Assembly: GCF_030406905.1 (NCBI RefSeq)
Contig: NZ_CP129137.1
Location: 124,001-188,000, forward strand
Direction: 5' to 3'
Source: Streptomyces sp. HUAS CB01
GTDB lineage: Bacteria; Actinomycetota; Actinomycetes; Streptomycetales; Streptomycetaceae
DNA: 64,000 bases
Of this stretch, positions 18,466 through 27,464 are shown in pieces. The translations under genes were made by a program, and so were the position numbers. The notes beneath the pieces are model-generated. The model ran no database searches. It worked only from the letters and a program-made list of their open reading frames with translations, and was not told where the DNA came from. Within the stretch, counting starts at the first letter, position 1. The number at the start of each line of letters is the position of its first letter.

Positions 18466-19413
18466 ATGGCCACCGTCATCACCTCGACGGCACTCAGCCC
18501 CGCCGACGAGACGGGCAGCTCGATCGGATACGCGGCATCCGCCGGAAGTGCGTGTCTGCGGCGAGCGGGTCTCACCCCCGCGGACGTCGACGTGCTGATC
18601 AACGTCGGTGTCTACCGCGACTCCAACGTCTCCGAGCCGTCCGTCGCCGCGCTCATCCAGAAGCGCATCGGCATCAACCTGGACTACCTGCACGCCACCG
18701 ACAGGCATGCCGCATTCTCGTTCGACCTGATGAACGGTGCCTGCGGCGTGCTCAACGCCGTCCAGGCCGGGGGGTCACTGCTGGTGGCCGGCAGCGCCCG
18801 CCGCGTGCTGGTGGTCTCGGCCGACACCCACCCCTCGATGGACCCGGCCAGAGCGGGCACGGCCGCGTTCCCGTATGCGAGCACCGGCGCGGCACTGCTG
18901 CTGGAACGCAGCGACGACGCCCGCGGCTTCGGACGAGTGCACCACCGTTCGCTGCCGGGCGGCCACGGCGTCAACGGATATCTGCCGCTGCACGAGGCGG
19001 GCTCCGAAGGCCGGAACACCATCGCCGTCGACCGCGACAGCGGCGTGCTGGAGCGGATGCTCGATCTCGCCGTCGACTCCGTGCGCGACGCGCTGGCCGC
19101 CGAGTACGGCGCGGAAGCGGCTCAGGCACCGACCGCCCTGGACCGCACCCTGCTGATCACCTCTCAGCCGTCGCACGACTTCGCCTCCCGCCTGTCCAAG
19201 CGCCTGGGCCTGGCAGCCGATGCCGCGGTGACCGTCGAAGGGCTCAAGGGCGACCCGCACACCTCGGCACTCACCTACGGCTTCACGCAGGCCCGGGACT
19301 CGGGAAGGCTCGCGGGCCACGACCGGATCCTCTTCCTCGCCGTCGGCGCGGGCCTGAGCTCGGCGACGTCCCTCTACCGTCTGACCGGCGACACCGAGGG
19401 AGCCGTCCGCTGA
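18466..19413 (+). CDS. lstB: OleA/LstB-like partner ketosynthase
   Basis: A 315-residue KAS III homologue. It keeps C93 (LMNGACGVLNA) and a glutamate E57 in SEPS, the position expected of the OleA glutamate, but lacks the other catalytic residues: the usual His-Gln is S233-Q234 (ITSQPSH) and the usual Asn is D263 (KGDPHTS). It also carries about ten extra residues between Glu and Cys. This fits a non-catalytic partner that donates its glutamate across the dimer interface, as described for LstB/NltB-type subunits. The start ATG lies 2 bp after the previous stop, and its own stop overlaps the next ATG. Confidence 0.85.
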   Translation: MATVITSTALSPADETGSSIGYAASAGSACLRRAGLTPADVDVLINVGVYRDSNVSEPSVAALIQKRIGINLDYLHATDRHAAFSFDLMNGACGVLNAVQAGGSLLVAGSARRVLVVSADTHPSMDPARAGTAAFPYASTGAALLLERSDDARGFGRVHHRSLPGGHGVNGYLPLHEAGSEGRNTIAVDRDSGVLERMLDLAVDSVRDALAAEYGAEAAQAPTALDRTLLITSQPSHDFASRLSKRLGLAADAAVTVEGLKGDPHTSALTYGFTQARDSGRLAGHDRILFLAVGAGLSSATSLYRLTGDTEGAVR

Positions 19414-21377
19414 TGTCCGGCACCATGACCGGGCCGAGCCGGAACGCGTCCCTGGCCGAACTGCTCGCCCGGCACGCCACCCGTACCCCCGACAGGGCAG
19501 CCGTCGTCCATCCGGCCAGGAGGCAGGGCTCGTCGGGGCCACCCGCCTACACGTCGATCGGCTACGGCGACTTCGCCACCCGGGTCACCGCATGCGCCGC
19601 CGGTCTCAGGGCTCGTGGCATCGGCCGCGGTACCCGGACCGCCCTGCTGGTGACTCCCGGCGCCGACCTGCTCGTCCTGGTCTTCGCCCTGATGCACACG
19701 GGCGCGGTTCCCGTGGTGGTCGACCCCGGCATGGGACTGGGCCGCATGCTGGACTGCATCCGCCGGGTGGGGGTCCAGGCCTTCATCGGCGTACCGTCCG
19801 CGCACCTGCTCCGGCGGCTTCGGCCGCGTGCCTTCGCCGGAGTGAGGAGCGTGATCACGCTACGCCGGGGGAACGGCAACGGACTCGAGGAGCTGTCCGC
19901 CCTCGGCGCGGACCAGCCGCAACTGCCTCCGCAGGCGTCCGGGCCGGACGACGTCGCGCTGATCGGCTACACCACCGGCAGTACGGGTCCGGCCAAGCCG
20001 GTCGAGATCACCGTCGGCATGCTGCGGGGGATGGCCGACGGCGTCGAGGCCGGCCACTTCACCGCCGACATGACCAGCACCCTGGTCACCATGCCGCTGA
20101 TGGGTGTGTTCGACCTCGCGGCGGGGCGCACGGTGGTGGTGCCGAGGATGAACATGGGCCGGGTCGGCGCCGCCGACCCGGCGCTGCTCACCGACGCGAT
20201 CCAGCGCTTCGGTGTGAACGCCATGTTCGCCTCGCCCGCCCTGCTGGGACCGCTCTCCGCCCATCTGGCGGAAACCGGCGCCCAAGTGCCGTCGCTGCGA
20301 CTGATCGTCTCCGGTGGGGCCCCGGTGAGCCCGGGGCTGATGAGCGCGCTGCGTGCCGTACTGCCGGACGCGGCACGCGTGTTCAGCACCTACGGGTCGA
20401 CCGAGGCACTACCGATGGCGCTGGTCGAGAGCAGGGAGGCACTGGCCGGACCCGCCGGCGGCCCCGCCTCCGCCCTCGGTGTCTGTGTGGGGCGGCCCGC
20501 ACCCGGCACAACGGTCCGCACCATCGAGGTCAGCGACGGGCCGGTTCCCTTCTGGACGCCCCAACTGCCGGTCGAGGACGGTGAGATGGGCGAGATCGTG
20601 GTGAGCGGCCAGGCGGTCAGCCCGCGCTACTTCCGCTCTCCCGGGGCCGATGCGGAGCACAAGATCCAGGACGGCGGGCGTCGCTGGCACCGCACCGGTG
20701 ACGTCGGATGGATCGACGGCGAGGGCCGCATCTGGTTCTGCGGACGCAAGAGCCACCGTGTCCGCACGGCGAACGGCGACCTGCACACCGTGCGCTGCGA
20801 AGGCGTCTTCAACGCCCACCCGCAGGTCAAGCGCACAGCACTGGTCGGCTTCGGCCCGCACGGCGAGCAGCGACCCGTGCTGTGCGTGGAGCTCGAACCG
20901 GGCACGGGTCCGGCACACTGGCCGCGCATCGAGCGCGAGTTGCGCGCTCTGGGCGCCGACAACCCGGTGACCAAGGGAATCGAGGACTTCCTGCCGCACC
21001 CCGCCTTCCCCGTGGACATCCGCCACAACGCCAAGATCCGCCGGGAGCTGCTGGCCGGCTGGGCCGAGGACCGGCTCACCGGAAGTCGCCGCCCGACCGC
21101 CGCGGACCGGGCGCTGCGCACCGTCCCGCTGCTCGGCTGGGCCTATCTGCCGGCCTGGCCGCTGCTGCCCTGGGACCACGTGGCGCTGACCGCCCTGTGG
21201 TGGATCGACGCCTTCCTGAGCGTCGTCGTCCATGCGCTCCAGATACCGTCCGCCCTGCGCGTGGAGCAGGAACTCGCCACCGGGCGAAGGCCCTGGGCCA
21301 CGGCCGCGCTCACGATGCTGTTCGGTGCGACCTGGTGGCGCCGGCGCGGCGGCAGGCCGAAGGGGGCGGCCGCGTGA
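19413..21377 (+). CDS. lstC: OleC/LstC-like beta-lactone synthetase
   Basis: A 654-residue AMP-dependent synthetase homologue with YTTGSTGPAKP, FSTYGSTEALPMAL and the hinge HRTGDVGWIDGEGRIWFCGRK. In olefin and beta-lactone pathways OleC-type enzymes adenylate a 2-alkyl-3-hydroxy acid and close it to the beta-lactone rather than joining it to CoA. Here it should act on the LstD-like product. A C-terminal hydrophobic extension (residues about 560-640) may associate with the membrane. ATG 19413 overlaps the previous TGA. An ordinary acyl-CoA ligase role is the alternative, but the neighbours argue for OleC. Confidence 0.85.
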   Translation: MSGTMTGPSRNASLAELLARHATRTPDRAAVVHPARRQGSSGPPAYTSIGYGDFATRVTACAAGLRARGIGRGTRTALLVTPGADLLVLVFALMHTGAVPVVVDPGMGLGRMLDCIRRVGVQAFIGVPSAHLLRRLRPRAFAGVRSVITLRRGNGNGLEELSALGADQPQLPPQASGPDDVALIGYTTGSTGPAKPVEITVGMLRGMADGVEAGHFTADMTSTLVTMPLMGVFDLAAGRTVVVPRMNMGRVGAADPALLTDAIQRFGVNAMFASPALLGPLSAHLAETGAQVPSLRLIVSGGAPVSPGLMSALRAVLPDAARVFSTYGSTEALPMALVESREALAGPAGGPASALGVCVGRPAPGTTVRTIEVSDGPVPFWTPQLPVEDGEMGEIVVSGQAVSPRYFRSPGADAEHKIQDGGRRWHRTGDVGWIDGEGRIWFCGRKSHRVRTANGDLHTVRCEGVFNAHPQVKRTALVGFGPHGEQRPVLCVELEPGTGPAHWPRIERELRALGADNPVTKGIEDFLPHPAFPVDIRHNAKIRRELLAGWAEDRLTGSRRPTAADRALRTVPLLGWAYLPAWPLLPWDHVALTALWWIDAFLSVVVHALQIPSALRVEQELATGRRPWATAALTMLFGATWWRRRGGRPKGAAA

Positions 21378-22408
21378 AGGTACTGGTGACGGGCGCGTCC
21401 GGGTTCCTGGGCAGCCACATCGTCGATGCCTGTCTGCGCGCGGGCGACGAGGTGCGGGTCCTCGTCCGCGAGGAGAGCGACCTCAGCCATCTGCGCACCG
21501 TCGCCGGCATCGAGTTCGCGTACGGAGACCTGCGTGACGCCGCGTCCCTGCGCAGGGCGACGGAAGACATCGACGTCGTGCACCACAGCGCGGCCCGGGT
21601 CACCGACCGAGGCACCCGGGCCCAGTTCCGGGACGAGAACGTCGCGGGCACCGAGCGCCTGATGACGGCGGCCCGGCGGGCGAGGGCACGGCGCTTCGTG
21701 TTCATCAGCAGCCCCAGCGCGCTGATGGGCGTTCGCGGCGGTGACCGGCTCGACATCGACGAGAGCGAGCCCTACCCCGCACGGCACCTCAATCTCTACT
21801 CGGAGACCAAGGCCGAAGCGGAGCGTCTCGTCCTGGCCGCGGACAGCGGGGAGTTCACCACCGTCGCGCTGCGCCCGCGGGCCGTGTGGGGGCCGCGTGA
21901 CCACTCCGGTTTCATGCCGCGGCTGATCGCGAAGATGATGACGGGAAGTCTGCCCGACCTCTCCGGTGGCAGGCCGGTGTACGCCTCGCTGTGCTACTGC
22001 GAGAACGCCGCCGATGCCTGTGCAAAAGCGGCACGTGCCGACGGGGTCGGCGGCCGGGCGTACTTCATCGCCGACCGCAAGCCGGTGGAGGTGTGGAGCA
22101 TGCTCGCCGTCCTCGCCGGACGGTTCGGCGGCAAACCCCCCACCCGGCAGGTCTCGCACCGTCTGCTGCGGGCACTCGCCTTCACGGCGGACACGGTCTG
22201 GAAGCTGCCGCCGCTGGCCAGGCACTCCTCCCCGCCGCTCTCCCGGTACACGCTGGCCCTGCTGACGCGTTCGGCGACGTACGACACCTCGGCCGCACGG
22301 CGGGACCTGGCCCCGCCGCCGGTCGCCCACGAGGTGGGGATGGCACGGCTCGAGGCCTGGATCGACAGCATCGGCGGCGTCAACGAGTACATCAGAAGGG
22401 TGCAGTAG
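21374..22408 (+). CDS. lstD: OleD/LstD-like 3-ketoacid reductase
   Basis: A 344-residue extended short-chain dehydrogenase of the 3-beta-hydroxysteroid dehydrogenase type. It has the NAD(P)-binding GASGFLG (residues 7-13), a catalytic YSETK with Y142/K146 and upstream serines at 112-113. OleD-type enzymes reduce the 2-alkyl-3-ketoacid made by the ketosynthase pair to the 3-hydroxy acid used by the lactone synthetase. The GTG start overlaps the previous stop by 4 bp (GTGA). No OleB-like hydrolase gene, which would decarboxylate the lactone to an olefin, occurs in the operon. Confidence 0.87.
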   Translation: MKVLVTGASGFLGSHIVDACLRAGDEVRVLVREESDLSHLRTVAGIEFAYGDLRDAASLRRATEDIDVVHHSAARVTDRGTRAQFRDENVAGTERLMTAARRARARRFVFISSPSALMGVRGGDRLDIDESEPYPARHLNLYSETKAEAERLVLAADSGEFTTVALRPRAVWGPRDHSGFMPRLIAKMMTGSLPDLSGGRPVYASLCYCENAADACAKAARADGVGGRAYFIADRKPVEVWSMLAVLAGRFGGKPPTRQVSHRLLRALAFTADTVWKLPPLARHSSPPLSRYTLALLTRSATYDTSAARRDLAPPPVAHEVGMARLEAWIDSIGGVNEYIRRVQ

Positions 22409-22410
22409 TC

Positions 22411-25400
22411 ATGAGCGCGCAGCACGCCGCCGTGGGCGGCGGTGCCGGTACCGGGTCTCGCGGCCCGGCGGCCTTCCGCCGGGCCGTCTCCCCCACCGAG
22501 TGGTCCTATCTTGCCGCCGCCCGGCTGGGCGAACTGCTGGTGCTCCAGCTGGTGGTCGAGGGCACGGGGCCGATCGACGCCCTGGCCCTGAGCCGTGCCG
22601 TGGCCGAGGCCTCGGCGTCCTGCCCCGGCTCGCGGCTGGTGCGCCGCGGCAGGACGTGGGTCGACAGCGGACGTCCGGCACGGGTCGTGGTCGTCGAAGG
22701 AACGCCGTTCGACCGCACGGCGCTCGCGGGACCACCGGAACTCAACGCCCCGCTCGCCCACGCGGAGGACCGCCCGGGCTGCGAAGTGCTGCTGCTCACC
22801 GGCGAACCCGCCACCGTGGTCTTCAGGGCGTCCCACTCCGTGATGGACCTCAAGGGCGTGTCGCTGTGGGCCACGGAGGTGTTCCGGGCCCTGCGCGGTG
22901 AACCCCCGCGGGGCGCCACGGACTCGCTGGCCGACTACACGCTGCTGGACGCGGTGGGCAGGACCGGGCAGCGGCCCCGTCTCGGGCTCGACCAGCGCTC
23001 ACCGCTCGGCGGCCGGCCGGGCAGCGGTCCGGTGTGGCGGCGGCGTACGGTGGCGGGCCGCCACGCGGCGCTGGCCGCCAAGGTGGCGGCCGCGGTCGCG
23101 GAGGGCGTACCCGGTCCGGGGGCCCGGATCATGGTCCCCGTGGACCTGCGACGTCACGCCCCCGGTGTGTCGTCGACGGCCAATCTGGCCCTGCCGGTGT
23201 TCCTCGACATCCCGTCCGGTCAGGGCGCGGACGCCGTCCACCGGCGGTTGCTGGGCGCGCTGGCCTCCCGGCGGGAACTGGCCGCCGGCGCGGAGACGGC
23301 CCTGGCCCGCCTTCCGCTTCGGGCCGCTGCGGCCTTGGTGGGCGCGTCACGGGCCGCCGCCTCGGCACGACACCGGTACCTGGCGTCGGCCGTCGTGTCG
23401 AACGCCGGCCGGCTCGCGCCGGCCGACTTCAGCGCAGGGGAGTTCACCGCGACGACCGTCTACGCCCTGCCGGTGCACGCTCCCCTGGTACCGGTCAACA
23501 TCGCGCTGCTGGAACTGCCCGAGCACGTCGAGCTCGTGGTCTCCGCCCGTGGAGCCGCGGACGTCGGCGAGCGCTGCGAGGCCCTGCTGGACCGCATCGA
23601 CTCCGCGCTGGGCGCGGACGCAACGGCCTCGTGCACGCCGCCTCCGGCACCGCCGCGGAAGCCCGCTGCCGCCGAACTGCTGCTCGCGCCCGGCCCCGGC
23701 GGACTTCCTTCGCTGGACGACTCGGTGGTTCAGCTGTTCCGGGCGCAGGTCGCCCGCCGGCCGGACGCACCCGCCGTGCTCGGCGACGACCTGCGATGGT
23801 CGTACGCGGAACTGGACCGTCGCTCCGACGCCGTCGCGGCCGAACTGCTCGCCCTCGGCGTCCGGCGCGGCGAGGTCGTCGGTGTCCTGGCGGACCGTTC
23901 GGCAGCGGGCCTGGCAGGAGTCTGGGGCGTCCTGAAGGCGGGCGCGGCCTTCCTGCCCGTCGATGTGCGCAATCCGGCGCGGCGGGTCGAGGAGCTGCTG
24001 CACGACGCGGGGGCCGGCATCTGTCTCGCGGAGAAGGCCTCGTGCGACCGGGCTCAGGGCAGCGGATGCACGACGATCCTCCTCGAGGACGTCGCGGGCG
24101 ACGGAGCGACCGTCGACGAGGAGGGTCGCGCGGCCCTCGCCGCCGCCGCTCCCGGCCCCGACGATCCGGCGTACGTCATCTACACGTCGGGCTCCACGGG
24201 CAGGCCGAAGGGCGTACAGATCGAGCACCGCAGCCTGACCAACGTCGTCGGGTGGATCGCCCCCTTCATGCGCTGCGACGAGGAGACCCGGGCCGCGTAC
24301 TCCTTCTCCCCCGGGTTCGACCTCTCGATCATGCAGATCTTCCCGCCCCTGGTGCACGGCGGTGCCGTCGTGCCCGTCCCGGGTGAACTCGACCACGTCA
24401 AGCTGCGCGAGATGTTCTCCGGAGGGCTGGCCAACACCCTCGGGCTGACGCCGACCCACCTCGCTCTCGCCCGGCGTCTCGGAATCCGCGCCACGGGCAT
24501 CCGCGCCCTCCAGTCCGGCGGCGAGAATCTCACCGCGGCCGACAGCAGCCGGGCACGCGCGTCGTTCGGACCCGACTGTCTCTTCGTGAACATCTACGGC
24601 CCCACCGAGGCCACGGTGGCCTGCACGGTCGCCGTCGTCGACGACGCCACCGGACGCCCGTCCGCACCGATCGGAGTGCCGGTGCACCGCACGTCCGTGG
24701 CCGTACTCGACGAGCGGGGACGCGAAGTCCCGGACGGCGAGCCGGGCGAACTCCATGTGACCGGCGTCCAGCTGGCCCGGGGCTACCTCGGGCGCCCCGA
24801 CCTGACAGCCGACCGTTTCGTCTACCTCCCGGACGGCCGCCGCGCCTACCGCACGGGTGATCTGGTGCTCCGCCTTCCCGACGGACAGCTGGAGTACGCC
24901 GGCCGGATCGACTCCCAGGTGAAGATCCGCGGTCACCGTGTCGAGCCGGGTGAGGTCGAGGCCGCGCTCACTGCTCTGCCGGACATCGCGCAGGCCGCGG
25001 TGGTCGCCCGCCGCAGGAACGACACCGGCGCGCAGGCGCTGTGCGCTTTCGTCGTGCCGGCCCGGAGCGCGGCCGCCTTCGACGAGGCGGCCGTACGCGC
25101 CGATCTCGAGCGCTCTCTGCCGTCCCACCTGGTTCCCACGGTGATGTGTGCGGTCAACGGGCTGCCGGAGACGGCCAGCGGCAAGACCGACCGCAACGCG
25201 CTGCCGAATCCCTTCGACGAGGCACCCGCTCCTTCGAGGGCGGCCGAAGTCCCGGACAAGGCCACCGGACCGCGTACCGCGGGGGCGGCGGACGATCCGG
25301 GACCCGGTGTGGCCGCGGTGACGGCCGGGATCTGGGCCCGTGTCCTGCGCTGCGACGCCAAGGACCTCGATGCCTCGTCCGACTTCCATGCTCTGGGCGG

Positions 25401-25560
25401 CGACTCGCTCGCCGTCCTGGAGATGCTGGCCGCGCTGGGCGAGGAGCTGCTGGGCAGGGACGCGGAGCAGCGGTTCCTGACCCGACTCGGCTCCCTGAGC
25501 GAGAGACTGACGCTCGGCCGGGTCGTCGAAGCCGTCGAGGCGCTGCGGAGCGGGTCGTGA
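22411..25560 (+). CDS. lstE: LstE-like NRPS (C-A-T)
   Basis: A 1049-residue single-module synthetase. Residues about 1-420 are a condensation-type domain with a reduced motif (SHSVMDLKG in place of HHxxxDG). Residues about 430-960 form an adenylation domain (YTSGSTGRPKGVQI, NIYGPTEATVACT, YRTGDLVLR, ASGKTDRNALP). A carrier domain has S999 in LGGDSLAVLEM. There is no thioesterase. In lipstatin biosynthesis this enzyme loads leucine and esterifies it onto the fatty hydroxyl. The pocket segment FDLSIMQIF includes the usual Asp, but I could not assign the amino acid. It starts 2 bp after the reductase. Confidence 0.87.
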   Translation: MSAQHAAVGGGAGTGSRGPAAFRRAVSPTEWSYLAAARLGELLVLQLVVEGTGPIDALALSRAVAEASASCPGSRLVRRGRTWVDSGRPARVVVVEGTPFDRTALAGPPELNAPLAHAEDRPGCEVLLLTGEPATVVFRASHSVMDLKGVSLWATEVFRALRGEPPRGATDSLADYTLLDAVGRTGQRPRLGLDQRSPLGGRPGSGPVWRRRTVAGRHAALAAKVAAAVAEGVPGPGARIMVPVDLRRHAPGVSSTANLALPVFLDIPSGQGADAVHRRLLGALASRRELAAGAETALARLPLRAAAALVGASRAAASARHRYLASAVVSNAGRLAPADFSAGEFTATTVYALPVHAPLVPVNIALLELPEHVELVVSARGAADVGERCEALLDRIDSALGADATASCTPPPAPPRKPAAAELLLAPGPGGLPSLDDSVVQLFRAQVARRPDAPAVLGDDLRWSYAELDRRSDAVAAELLALGVRRGEVVGVLADRSAAGLAGVWGVLKAGAAFLPVDVRNPARRVEELLHDAGAGICLAEKASCDRAQGSGCTTILLEDVAGDGATVDEEGRAALAAAAPGPDDPAYVIYTSGSTGRPKGVQIEHRSLTNVVGWIAPFMRCDEETRAAYSFSPGFDLSIMQIFPPLVHGGAVVPVPGELDHVKLREMFSGGLANTLGLTPTHLALARRLGIRATGIRALQSGGENLTAADSSRARASFGPDCLFVNIYGPTEATVACTVAVVDDATGRPSAPIGVPVHRTSVAVLDERGREVPDGEPGELHVTGVQLARGYLGRPDLTADRFVYLPDGRRAYRTGDLVLRLPDGQLEYAGRIDSQVKIRGHRVEPGEVEAALTALPDIAQAAVVARRRNDTGAQALCAFVVPARSAAAFDEAAVRADLERSLPSHLVPTVMCAVNGLPETASGKTDRNALPNPFDEAPAPSRAAEVPDKATGPRTAGAADDPGPGVAAVTAGIWARVLRCDAKDLDASSDFHALGGDSLAVLEMLAALGEELLGRDAEQRFLTRLGSLSERLTLGRVVEAVEALRSGS

Positions 25561-26240
25561 TCTTCGTCGGAGAGGGCGCTCTCCTGTGGCGCGCCGTTCA
25601 GCACACCCTCGACAGCGACCTGCCGGTGGACCTGGTCTGCGGGCCTCCCCCGGCTGTGAACACCACTCGGCCCGATGTCCCCTTCCGCGCCGTCGCGGAC
25701 GTCAACTCCGTGGCGGCCGAACTGGTCGCCGCCAGCACGGACGGCGTCGTCTGGTCGCTGAACAACCGGATGATCTTCCGTGCGCCGGTACTGTCCCGCG
25801 GGCTGCGCGTCCTCAACGTCCACCACGGTCCGCTGCCCGCCTACCGGGGGCTGCCGGAAGTGGCCCTGGTCTACGCGATGTTGCGTGGCGAGCGGGAGTT
25901 CGCCGCGACCCTCCACCAGGTGGACGACGGAATCGACACCGGCCCCGTCCTGGCCGCCGACCGCTTTCCGATCGGGCCCGACGAGCCGTTCCACATGGTT
26001 CTGCGCCGCGGACTACGGGTCTGCCACCGGCTCTTCGAGCGTTGTCTGCCCCTGGTGGCAGCCGACCCCGCCTGGAGCGGCGAACCGGCCCGCCCCGGGG
26101 GTGCCGGCGCCAACGGGTACTTCGGCCGCAGGGAACTGGCCCGTCTGCCCGACCACCGGGACCACCCGGAGTTCAGCCGGGCCACCAACCTGGGCTTCCT
26201 CGCGGACTACCTGCCGGAGCTCGCTGCGGTCCTGGAATGA
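25557..26240 (+). CDS. lstF: LstF-like N-formyltransferase
   Basis: A 227-residue enzyme of the 10-formyl-tetrahydrofolate-dependent family (GART/Fmt fold). It shows the catalytic signature LNVHHGPLPAYRG with N87 and H89 and HQVDDGIDTGP with catalytic D127. It is much shorter than methionyl-tRNA formyltransferase and lacks that enzyme's C-terminal domain, so a natural-product substrate is likely. In lipstatin it formylates the leucine amino group. The GTG start overlaps the NRPS stop (GTGA), so all six genes are probably translated from one transcript. Confidence 0.87.
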   Translation: MIFVGEGALLWRAVQHTLDSDLPVDLVCGPPPAVNTTRPDVPFRAVADVNSVAAELVAASTDGVVWSLNNRMIFRAPVLSRGLRVLNVHHGPLPAYRGLPEVALVYAMLRGEREFAATLHQVDDGIDTGPVLAADRFPIGPDEPFHMVLRRGLRVCHRLFERCLPLVAADPAWSGEPARPGGAGANGYFGRRELARLPDHRDHPEFSRATNLGFLADYLPELAAVLE

Positions 26241-26535
26241 GGCGACCGCGGATCCCTCCAGGCCCCGAGCAGCGCGGCCGCCGACCGTCGCGGCGCGGTC
26301 CGTCCGTGCAACGTTCTCGCGACCCCGCGGGGACACGGCTGGATCACCTGCCTCCACGCCGGCCGAGCGGCCGGGCCGACCCGGTCCCGGTCGCGCCGCG
26401 GTCGGCATCCGTCTCGCCGGCCAGGAGGAGCACGGCCCATGGAGCACCACACGACCGGGGATCCGCCGCCGGGCCGGTCACCGCGGAAGGCCGGGAAGTC
26501 AGGACGGGTGCGCCGACGCCGGCGGCGGCAAGCGC

Positions 26536-27018
26536 TCAAGCCACCGCGCCAGGCATCGCGCCCTCGGCAAGCTTGATGCGGGTCCAGATGTTCATGTTGA
26601 CGACGACGGCGACGATCTCGAGCATCTCTTCGGGGCCGAAGTGCGCAGCGAGCGCGTCGTGGAAGCGCTGGAACGCCGTGTCGGGGTCCGTGTCGGCGAC
26701 GCGGGTGAGCGCCTCGGCGTAGCGGAGCGCTGCCTGCTCCGCCTCGGAGTGGAGCTCGGTCTCCCACCACGCGGTCAGTGTGTCGATCTTGGCTCTGGGG
26801 ACGCCCGCCTCGCGCGCCGCCTGGTAGTGCAGATTGAGGCAATAGGTGCAGCTGTTGAGCTGCGAGACCCGAAGACGCAGAAGCTGGGCCAAGCCGCGGT
26901 CGATCCGCAACTCCGCTGTGTAACCGAAGGACTCCGCGCCCATCCGGGCCATGCGGGTCAGCGCCTCGTTCCCCCGCGCGTCGAGCCGACGGTTCGTGAT
27001 CTGGACATCGTCATCCAT
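26536..27018 (-). CDS. AhpD-like carboxymuconolactone decarboxylase family protein
   Basis: A 160-residue cytosolic protein with the redox-active C57-x-x-C60 and neighbouring His (CTYCLNLH), the hallmark of the AhpD-like branch of the family. Such proteins reduce peroxides or act as general disulfide reductants; true decarboxylases lack the CxxC. ATG 27018 is preceded by GAGAGG; an in-frame ATG at 27042 adds eight residues and is less well placed. It converges with the beta-lactone operon, with about 300 bp between them and no sign of a shared function. Confidence 0.85.
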   Translation of the reverse strand: MDDDVQITNRRLDARGNEALTRMARMGAESFGYTAELRIDRGLAQLLRLRVSQLNSCTYCLNLHYQAAREAGVPRAKIDTLTAWWETELHSEAEQAALRYAEALTRVADTDPDTAFQRFHDALAAHFGPEEMLEIVAVVVNMNIWTRIKLAEGAMPGAVA

Positions 27019-27464
27019 GGCGATCCTCTCGCTGCTTGTCATCCCCCGCGCTTTCCGACTCCACCCCGAGCCGGCTGCGACTGAACGAGCATGATCGGTG
27101 CGAGCCTCACGCGCGCATGCCCTGGGGCGCTTGGGCGGAACGCGTCGTAGCGGGCGATTGAACCGGCACCGCGTTGCATTTCCTGCTTCTGGCCCACCCG
27201 GCCCGATGCTCGTGCTGCTCGCGGTGCTGAGATGCCCGCTCACCGGCACATGTTCGTGCCGCTGACGGGGTGAACCCCGCACGGCAAGCCCCAGTCACGT
27301 GATGTCAGACGGGCGACCGCGAGATCCCCGCCGCCGTAAACACCGTCGAGCGATGCGTGCACTCGCGCGGCATTGCCAGGTACGACAAGACCGCCACCTC
27401 CTGTGCAGCGACGGTCGACCTGCCGCCGTTCCTCCGCCGGGCAAGGTCCGTGTGGAGGTGGATC
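27019..27464. other. Gap without recognisable gene
   Basis: About 450 bp between the AhpD-like gene and the end of the sigma-like gene, both on the minus strand. Open frames here match no family I know and no strong hairpin was noted. It should contain the promoter of the AhpD-like gene. Confidence 0.45.

Noticed and set aside
19413..21377. An ordinary acyl-CoA ligase
   Set aside because: It could be one by motif, but its place between OleA-like and OleD-like genes fits an OleC-type beta-lactone synthetase better.
17414..26240. A siderophore NRPS cluster, suggested by the iron genes next door
   Set aside because: There is a single NRPS module, no hydroxamate or catechol enzymes, and the OleA/OleC/OleD set specifies a beta-lactone instead.
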